The notes under the pieces: generated by a model | Told to the model about the DNA's origin: nothing | Databases searched by the model: none | What the model saw: the letters and a program-made list of their open reading frames with translations, nothing else | Shown here: piece by piece, positions 41,665-64,000 of the stretch | Layout of the letters: the number at the start of each line of letters is the position of its first letter | Position numbering within the stretch: the first letter of the stretch is position 1 | From: Harmothoe impar | Taxonomy: Eukaryota; Annelida; Polychaeta; Phyllodocida; Polynoidae | Length of the DNA stretch: 64,000 nt | NCBI GenBank assembly: GCA_947462335.1 | Contig: OX381710.1 | Location: 26,629,772 to 26,693,771 of the forward strand | Direction of reading: 5' to 3' | Program-made: the position numbers and the translations under genes

Positions 41665-41979
41665 TCAAGGTTGGTCAAATAACACATGGGAAACCTGATG
41701 GGTGGCCGCCGGGGTTTTGGTTGCCTCATTGGTACGTCGTTTATTGGCGGCCAACAATAGTCCCTTCACACCAGAAGCCCCATCAGTCAACAGCTGCTGA
41801 GTTGCATAGTCATGGTCATTAGCTCCTGGTGGCATTACTACAACAGTGGTTTTCTCAGACTTCTTAGAAGATACGGGCCTGGACTGATCCTTATCCCCCC
41901 CTCTAGAAGATTTCTCTGACATACTCTGAAAGATTAAAATTGAGAGAAGTCTCAAAATCCCAATCCACACCAGTTTCAA
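41665..41979 (-). pseudogene. DIRS Gag, N-terminal part
   Basis: A 104-residue frame. The likely native start is the ATG at 41922 (MSEKSSRGGDKDQ). It ends in TGA, and the same phase reopens immediately into the 41643 frame, so one nonsense change splits Gag. The N-terminus is Ser/Lys-rich with no recognised domain. Confidence 0.6.
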
Positions 41980-42425
41980 ACAATTTCACAACGACGGACG
42001 CTGGCCAAGATGGCTTCAGCGAGTTGTCAGCAAATTATGGCAATAGCAGGTTGCTCGTAATTATGTTACTGTGATCAAAAGACCCACCAAATCAGTCCCA
42101 GCAGAGGCCTGATTCGTTACTAAACACACAAAACGACACTTTGATATAGATGTAGGCCTAAATCCGACATAATTATCAATACTCACCGAAGTTTTGAAGC
42201 AGTCGACAAAGTCCGACTTAGCGTGAAAACTATGAAGTCTTGTACTGACTGCGCGTGCGCGGACACGTCGTCATCTCGCATGTTTCCTGGCAACACTTTG
42301 AAGTGTCGCCAGAGGTAAAATTACTCTAAAACAGAGAGACTCAGGAACACATCCTCTGACATTTTGGCGACCTCAGCTTGTGACGTCATACTTTTAATAA
42401 AACGGAAGTAAAGTGGACGCTGACA

Positions 42426-43447
42426 TAGGGGAGACCGGGGCAAAACTGACCCCTTAAGGGAAGATGGCATATAGCTCAGAGGTAAACCCCTGAATTGAAA
42501 CATTTATTTTTTCATAACAAAGCATAGAAGTATACCATCCATGAAAATAATTAATATTGTGTTAGTATCATTAATAGCCTAGTGGGATAGCATAACATAT
42601 TTTGACCTACGAAGGTCATGGGCTAAAAGTCCCGGGGCAAAAAGGTTTTTGGGGGGGGGGCAAAAGCGACCCTGGAAATTTCTTAATTTTGAATTATTAT
42701 ATTTTTTTCTTGCTCCCATCTTTTAGCTATGTTATTACTCAGTTCATTAGGTATTTCTTTGTTGTCATGCATGACCATTATCTAACATTTTTCAATATTA
42801 ATTGATTTTTATGACCGTTGAATATCATGCATTTCAATAAAATTTCCCCCGAATTCAGGAAAAATTCCCCAAAACCCCAAAAATACCCCCAAAGATGAAA
42901 AATGGCTTATAAGAAATAATTTTATATTCAAATAAGCATTTCTCATCATTCTTATCATTTTTTAGGCCAAGCATGGTTATTTTTTCATGTTTTGATCATT
43001 TCTATGGGGTTTCACCATAGGAATTATGATTGTGAGGGGGGGTCCGTATTGCCCCAGCTTCATGAAAAATATGTGAAAAAATGATCTTGCCAAAATAAAT
43101 AACTGCAGGGTAATATTTTTTTCCAATGACTTTGGAAATATGTTGCACAATATTTTAGCTATAAAATATTATTGTTTTAGCCATAAAACATTAACATATA
43201 CCTCTTTTTTAATTCTCAGAAGCTTATAAACTGATTTTTGCTAAATTAGATCAAGATCTCTAGTTTCAGTTTTTTCTTAATGGAATCCGGAATATCATAG
43301 GTAGCATCGAATTTAAAAAAAAAAAACATGTTATCTCTAACAATTATATGAGCCAATTTGACAAAAATATGGAATTTATAGCTGAGAACTGAGTTAGGGG
43401 TCGGGTCCCTTTTGCCCCGGGGGTCCGTTTTGCCCCGGTCTCCCCTA
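42426..43447. mobile_element. 1.0-kb inverted-repeat element
   Basis: The ends are TAGGGGAGACCGGGGCAAAA and its complement. The left copy continues into CTGACCCC, and the right end carries a second internal copy (CCCTTTTGCCCCGG). It is A/T-rich inside, with no recognisable coding region. Confidence 0.75.
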
Positions 43448-43555
43448 CGCTGGTACCCGGGCGCTTATTTTCGCGCATCGTCAAATACTCAACAGGACCA
43501 ACATCATTTCATGGTGATGTTGTTGGGGGCGCATCGGAGGTGCGACCCCAGAATC

Positions 43556-43568
43556 CAAGATGGCGGAC
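43556..43568 (+). promoter_or_regulatory. YY1-like motif, possible start of transcription
   Basis: CAAGATGGCGGAC matches the YY1 initiator-type motif found at many animal transcription starts and lies 980 bases upstream of the HSP110 gene. An open frame from an ATG at 43579 has no recognised domain. A promoter of another transcript is possible but unproven. Confidence 0.25.
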
Positions 43569-43691
43569 TTGAGCGCACATGGCAGACAGTGTCCCAGAAA
43601 CATGTATTGATGTAGATCTACTGTTAACTCAACTGATAATAAAGAAGTCTAACATCACTCTGACTCACAGCTTGTATGCTCCAACTATGTC

Positions 43692-44028
43692 TTACCAACG
43701 TTCATGCTCGTACAAATCTAAGACGGGTAGGACAAATGAACGTTGGGTCAACGTTGATATTTGAAAGATGATTGGATCAACGTCATTGCTAAGGTCTAAA
43801 TATGGTTGGCTAGACATTGGAACAACGTCAGTATGTGACATAGGCCTACGTTGGCCCAACGTTGATCCAATATCCAACGTTGATGTCAATGATTGTCATG
43901 CCCGACGACATGCCAACGTTGGCTCGTACGGAAAATGAACGTTGTACCAACGTCAGTATCTGACGTCAATCCAACCTTGTACAATGTTAGTCCAAAGTTG
44001 GGCCAACGTTTCTTTGCTGGCTGGGCAG
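43692..44028. mobile_element. AACGTT-rich repeat element
   Basis: CCAACGTTGG, GGCCCAACGTTGA, ACCAACGTCAGTAT and related palindromic units recur about a dozen times. They resemble the interior of a small non-autonomous DNA transposon. Exact ends are unclear. Confidence 0.55.
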
Positions 44029-44263
44029 TATTCCCCGATGTCACTTTCCAAGTCTGGACCAAGGTAGCCACTCTCGTACCCCTACTAAGCCTCCCGATCC
44101 TCTCACGTCAGTAGGGTGTAAATTCCTCCGGATACAGACTGATACTCATTCTAGGACCAAGGTAGTATCATCTGAAATCATCGAACTCGTCCAGTTTGAG
44201 CTCCAAGCAGAAAATCGAACAACAGTGGTGCTTGGAGAGTTTCGAGGCGGTTCCGGCTTGGTC

Positions 44264-44274
44264 GCGCATGCGCA
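44264..44274. promoter_or_regulatory. HSPA4: NRF1-like site of the HSP110 gene
   Basis: GCGCATGCGCA is an exact match to the NRF1 palindrome common in housekeeping promoters of animals. It lies 285 bases upstream of the ATG. Confidence 0.5.
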
Positions 44275-44303
44275 GTTATACGCTTCGGCAGCATTCACGT
44301 GTG

Positions 44304-44316
44304 ATCTCGAAGTTTC
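44304..44316. promoter_or_regulatory. HSPA4: Heat-shock-element-like site of the HSP110 gene
   Basis: ATCTCGAAGTTTC contains GAA-GT-TTC, an exact inverted pair of HSF half-sites. It is preceded at the right spacing by ATC, which matches a third half-site at two of three bases. It lies 38 bases upstream of a TATA-like TATATTT (44354-44360). HSF control would suit a heat-shock chaperone. This is inference. Confidence 0.4.
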
Positions 44317-44509
44317 CCCGGTCTGTGATAACTAAATGCCGCGTGGGGATCGCTATATTTACTCAGTTTCACAGATCACCAAGGAATAAGTGACATTTTC
44401 TCCGTAATCTTGGTACAGGAGATACAGTAGTAACCCAGTTATACGCGGTTACCCAGAAGGGACGCCTTAAGTCAACGGACTGTAGCCTCAGGAAGGCACC
44501 ATTCATTGA

Positions 44510-59569
<15,060 letters not shown>

Positions 59570-60655
59570 AAATTAGACATTTAATCGTGTAACTTATTGC
59601 AAGGTAACGACTGGGATTTGATGGCTGACTAAGTGAGAATGGGTATGGATTGGATGGACGACTTCCCAGGTCTACCTTGAGAACGAGCTTCATATAATAT
59701 TGAGGACAAAACTGTAGATAATACGTATTTCTTATCCATGATATGGCAGGCCGCTGCAAGTAAAACATGTCCTAGCCAAGCGATTACTGTGAAACAAGAA
59801 GACTGAACAATTTTATTCCTGATAGCCGAAGACTCGGTTCATGATTGCCTCAGCGGAGTCAGAATATGAGAGAAAAGAGAGACTAATTAATTGTTAGTAA
59901 ATTGTATCGCATGCAGTGAGGGACTGTGTCCCATGTTGGATCAGAGAATGTAAATTTGACAGTAGTAACTGGGGCTGAATGCTACTTGTATTATATCTGC
60001 CTATGCCTCTTTTTTTCCCCCGGTACTTTGTGAGACCCTATACCAGTATCTAGTAAATGGTTAGGAAAGAGTCTTATTATCAATCACTTGTCTGCATCGT
60101 GTATGGACAAATAATGTAGGGAATGACAGTCACAATCGTAGTGTGCACCGGATGCCACTGCGGTCTGTTCCACGTTGGTACATATCCATTAATGCACGCA
60201 TCTTAAAATTAGCTGCATATCGAGACGGTAATAATAGAAATTGATTTTTGGAATGCATCTGTCAACCCAGGCAGTCACGGCCAAAGTATATATGCATCTT
60301 TCCTTTCGTCTGAGCTCTACAATAATCACATTTTTGTTGTGTTTTACAAGTGAACGGATCGAGGATCGTGTAGCATAGATGTATGCAGGAACAAGACATG
60401 ACCATGTATCTGTATATACGAACATACATCCGTACGTTATAAACCAATTTACATCTATTACGACTAGGAATTGAGTACATAATTGTGTACGGTGAATCAC
60501 CTTACTGCAATATCTTGGTTGAGCCGCGTCAAATCATTGACATTGAATCCAGTAATTATATGCTTTGAGACTCGGTCTCGGAGCGCTTGTACAAGGACCA
60601 TAGCCGTCTTGGAGCATCTTGTAGATGTGATATTAAAACTTGTTCAGCTTCATAT
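59570..60655 (+). other. HSPA4: Proposed HSP110 3' untranslated region
   Basis: This stretch runs from the stop codon to the proposed polyadenylation site. It has no open frame with a domain pattern and no inverted-repeat element. The A/T-rich composition suits an untranslated region. Confidence 0.5.
60632..60637 (+). terminator. HSPA4: Proposed polyadenylation signal of HSP110
   Basis: ATTAAA is followed 15-30 bases later by CATATGTGTGTTGAGTCTTTT, a GT-rich downstream element. Together they would give a 3' untranslated region of about 1.08 kb. Confidence 0.45.
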
Positions 60656-61008
60656 GTGTGTTGAGTCTTTTCTATTTACAATGCTATACTAGTGCATGTA
60701 GTACTACGGGTTTTTTTTAAAACATTTTATCAGTAAGTAACGAAAAATTCCAACTTCACGCTACTACTTTCAGTCTTTGATCTCTTGCTAATACTCCAGA
60801 GGCTAGATGTAAACAGCTATTATTTATCAAAATTCGATCAGTTACCAAGATCCCTACAAGTTTGATATTAAAAGAAGAGCTCTACCCAATCCCCGTCATC
60901 CTGGACAGTGGAGGGACTTGGTACATTTCAATTTTGTATACATATTTCGCTGGAATAATCTTCCCCCGTGTTGAAAGTTCCCATATTCGACGTAAAAAAC
61001 TCCCTTAA

Positions 61009-61913
61009 GGTTGATCGCTACTCATTGAATATGGACCTCTGCGCAGGTCTCTGCGCATCTAGCTTTAATGTATCAGATTGTGCTTATATTAGAAAACTAG
61101 ATACATATACATGCTTAGAAAGCCATATTAAAAGATGAGCTAATTCTGAGCAAAATTGAGCATTCTATTGGACTTTGAATATTTGATACATTTATAGCCA
61201 ATAATATTTGCTATTTTTAATAGAAGTTAGAATATTGGACTTATTAATCAATAAATCGTTATCTAGATATATAAAGATCTCATCAGGTTCTTTGAAATAA
61301 CCAAGGTTAGGATATACAACCATTTTACACCCCAACTTTTGCCATTTTACCCATTATTTTAGGCTTTAAATATGAAATTTAGTCCAGTTTTGCATTGTTT
61401 TTTAACTTCAAAGGCCCAAAACCATAAAAATATGCCCGGGACCACCTATCAAAATTCCTTTAGAATGTTAGCTATTGATCTTAACAATTTTTTGAAAAAA
61501 TTAAAAAAAAAGTTCATGGATTTTTTTTAGTGATATTTAGATACTGCTGAAGATTTATGCATTAAATTTGAATAATCGTCATAAAACCATCACGTCTTTT
61601 CATACAAAAGTACATTTTTGGACCATGATTTTATTTTTCCCACCAAAGGACATAACCTAGGATTATTCATGTGCAATATAAAATTAATGTGGGCATTGGT
61701 TCACTAAGAAAAAAAATCATGAAAATTTCCCATTTTTTTGTATTTTTTGGCAAAAATAGGGAATACTTTTTTTTTTCAAAAATCTGTAATAAAAAAAGTA
61801 GCTCGGGACCCCCCCATTTTTTTTACATTTTCCATTTATAAATAATATAAGCTACCTTTGGGGGAAAAAAACAGGACATTTCATGGATACAAAGTTAAGA
61901 GTAGCGATCAACC
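61009..61913. mobile_element. 905-bp TTAA-flanked inverted-repeat element
   Basis: TTAA lies at 61005-61008 and 61914-61917. The ends are GGTTGATCGCTACTC and its exact complement. The interior is A/T-rich with many poly-A/T runs and no recognisable open frame. It is a non-autonomous element of a TTAA-targeting class (Kolobok or piggyBac). Confidence 0.85.
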
Positions 61914-61917
61914 TTAA

Positions 61918-62968
61918 ATACCAGGCTTGTAGGTTTCTGTGAACACCTTGTTGCGGAAAACAAGGAATCGTAGTCATCTAAAACTAGGTCTATTAAAGGA
62001 AAAACAATACGCTAAAACAGTTTTAAAAAGTTGCATTTTATTTCCCTTTCTGTTATCAACTTGACTTCCACAAACCCTCAAATAAATAATCTAGAAAATT
62101 GTCTTATTTGTTTCTTCACCGATAGAAATGTATGTTCTATCAAGTTTCTTAAATTTTCCTATTGAACAATTATGAACACAAATGGCTATGCATGATACAT
62201 TGCGCACAAAATCTATCAGAGCTCTGAGATGAGAAAAGCTCTATTTTAACTTCCTTTTTTAAATGCACATTATTGTAAACCCTTTTCTATTAACTGTGCA
62301 TAAAGAACACATCTACAGTTAATAAAGAAACTTTATCACTTTTAGAGTAGAACTAATGAAATATTCAAATACATTTCTTTGAAAATGGTTGAAGGCCTCA
62401 AAACTGAGGGTACTATATATGTGTCAGACATATATCACAACTCGGTCATGAAGTATCTTTATCATTGATTAATATCATACAGTCAATCCTTGCATATCTT
62501 AACCTCTTATTAGTCTCTCGATGGCAACACCACCATCTAATAGAGTCCTAAGTCAACATTAAACTCTTACGTAGAGCGTTTCTAGCGCAACCATCATTTT
62601 ATGCTAGCCTTAGAAATGTCTTACAATGGCGTCCATTATATACAAAAATTCTAGCAGGCTTAGACACATCACACATCATTCCTAATGTGTGGTATCATGT
62701 TAAAACCACTTGTATCGCTACTGAGTGGCACTAAGCCACTATCGGCAACATTGACTACATTCATAAGTGGGGACATGATTATCCTACTCACTCCTCACCA
62801 AACCATTGCACTAGACCATATTAATTACATTATTCCACGCCGCTGCGAGCAGAAAGATGTATCTCTCCGAGTCATCTCATCACACAACATCAACCGCCTG
62901 AACGTGTTGCATTCACACCGCCCGCAGTCTGCATTCATACCAAGTCTGTCCGTCTAACGGCAGCCGTG
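61918..62968. other. Intergenic or 3' flank of the minus-strand gene
   Basis: No coding region could be supported. It probably includes the 3' untranslated region of the gene whose last exon is at 62969-63087. Confidence 0.4.
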
Positions 62969-63087
62969 TCACGGCCGGAACGTCTGCAGCGAGTATTTGC
63001 GGTTGATTTCGGCCAAGACGATGGCATACTGCATCACCTTCTCTATGGGCACGCTGGAATACGTGTCAGCCTCCTTATCAGCTGTGC
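62969..63087 (-). CDS. Last coding exon of an unidentified gene
   Basis: On the minus strand a polypyrimidine tract and CTGTACATTTCAG precede an open 119-base segment ending in TGA. It encodes 38 residues after a split codon, including KEADTYSSVPIEKVMQYAIV and EINRKYSLQTFRP. The composition is protein-like and unlike the low-complexity surroundings. I do not recognise the family. Upstream exons would lie beyond 63.2 kb or outside the window. The gene is convergent with HSP110. Confidence 0.5.
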
Positions 63088-64000
63088 CTGAAATGTACAG
63101 CAGAGACGGATTACAGCAATCATTGCCTTTAGTTGATAATGCATGAGGCATGTCTCTAAAATACAAGAAATAAACTACATGTATCAGTATATGGACATTA
63201 TCGACAATGTTAAAGACAACCTGCAATGCCTCTACAGAGATAGGGTCAGTACTTAACAACAGGGAAAGTTGATATTTCAAGATTGCCCCTTCCCCCATTG
63301 GAATTATAGCGACGGGCTGCCTTGAGTCTCATTTATACCGGAAATGGGTGATATCTTTTTGGGTAATGTTTTAAGTACCCCGCCTCCAAATTCAGCACAA
63401 TTTAAGCCGCCGCTGTTGTTGAATACTGACCACCCCCTAATGTTAAAGGCTGTGTAAAGGTAACTAGAACGCTGACAACACAACGATGTGATCTGCAGGC
63501 CTGTACATACGCTGTATTGGCTTAGGACGGACGATGGGTGCACGTACATGAGGTCCTAGTGATGGTGGTGAATGAGCAGTTTAATACCAGACCTTTTTCT
63601 TAATTTAAGCCTAAATATTAATCCTTTAATCAACCATATAACAGCCGCATTCACGCACTACATGAATGCCCTTTGTTGTCTTGATATGGTGCATGAGTAG
63701 CTCACCAGTGCTGCATTCAAGCATCATGCTGACAATATGGGCTCGATAACAGTTAAGAAGGTTAGGCAGGATGCATAAATGTAGCACTTACGAGTCACTG
63801 ATTAGGGATACATGAAAGACAGTGCATTAAAGCAATATGCGACCCTTTAGGTGATCATTGTTTATCTGTCAGGCGCATCGCACTTTGGTGGTAAAGTTTA
63901 AAATTGCTCTTCAATTTACAAATATAATGATGCACACTACTACCATAACACATATATACATCATAACATGTGTTAGTAAGGAAAGTTCCATACTTTTGCC
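63088..64000. other. Presumed intron or flank of the minus-strand gene
   Basis: No further exon could be supported on the minus strand. If the exon at 62969-63087 is real, this is its last intron. Confidence 0.35.

Larger units (their letters stand above)
37061..42320 (-). mobile_element. DIRS-type retrotransposon, decayed, 5.3 kb
   Basis: The ends are 47-base inverted repeats (37061-37107 and 42274-42320, one mismatch), each containing a hairpin (GGCGACACTTC / GAAGTGTTGCC type). Inverted termini plus Gag, DIRS-class RT and tyrosine recombinase identify a DIRS1-group element on the minus strand. The copy is dead: Gag has a stop and a frameshift, the RNase H region is missing, and a 796-bp element sits in the recombinase gene. 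Confidence 0.85.

Noticed and set aside
43579..43764. 61-codon plus-strand frame starting MADSVPETCIDVD after a YY1-like motif
   Set aside because: Could be a first exon, but no convincing donor site in phase and no recognised domain. Left as a promoter-like site only.

Overview
This is a window of an animal nuclear genome. Three things show it: a gene of at least 13 exons with GT-AG introns, a dense load of short inverted-repeat transposons, and two tyrosine-recombinase retrotransposons. The single well-conserved gene, the transposon mix and the many tandem repeats suit a marine invertebrate (echinoderm, hemichordate, amphioxus or lophotrochozoan). The sequence alone does not decide which.

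Layout. At 0.5-1.4 kb lies an intronless gene with a TATA box that encodes two Death domains in tandem. It is followed by a 42-nt perfect palindrome and, at 2.04-2.43 kb, a striking array of CRE, ETS, E-box, CCAAT and YY1-like motifs. From 2.4 to 26 kb no gene could be supported. This stretch holds minisatellites (4.5, 9.4-9.8, 22.4-22.9 kb) and several inverted-repeat elements, some nested. From 26.97 to 33.31 kb an element with Harbinger-like ends (TTA target duplication) encloses a small element with TA target duplication. That one is split by a 3.7-kb Ngaro-type retrotransposon (RT, RNase H, tyrosine recombinase) on the minus strand, with complete split direct repeats. A 200-N gap sits at 33.74 kb among poly-G/poly-C palindrome arrays. 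From 37.06 to 42.32 kb lies a decayed DIRS-type retrotransposon on the minus strand (Gag, RT, recombinase). Its recombinase gene is interrupted by a 796-bp element flanked by TTAA.

From 44.55 to 59.57 kb the plus strand carries a complete HSP110-class chaperone gene (HSPA4/HSPH1 group): 13 coding exons, 856 residues, all splice junctions phase-consistent. Its promoter has an NRF1-like site, a heat-shock-element-like site and a TATA-like box, and its first two introns are packed with small transposons. A polyadenylation signal is proposed at 60.63 kb. A 905-bp TTAA-flanked element follows at 61.0-61.9 kb. The last coding exon of an unidentified gene lies on the minus strand at 62.97-63.09 kb, so that gene and the chaperone gene are transcribed convergently.

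The genes do not form a pathway. The chaperone gene is the resident host gene. The Death-domain gene is a likely signalling adaptor or an orphan expansion member. Most of the rest records repeated transposon invasion, with several nested insertions whose order can be read directly.
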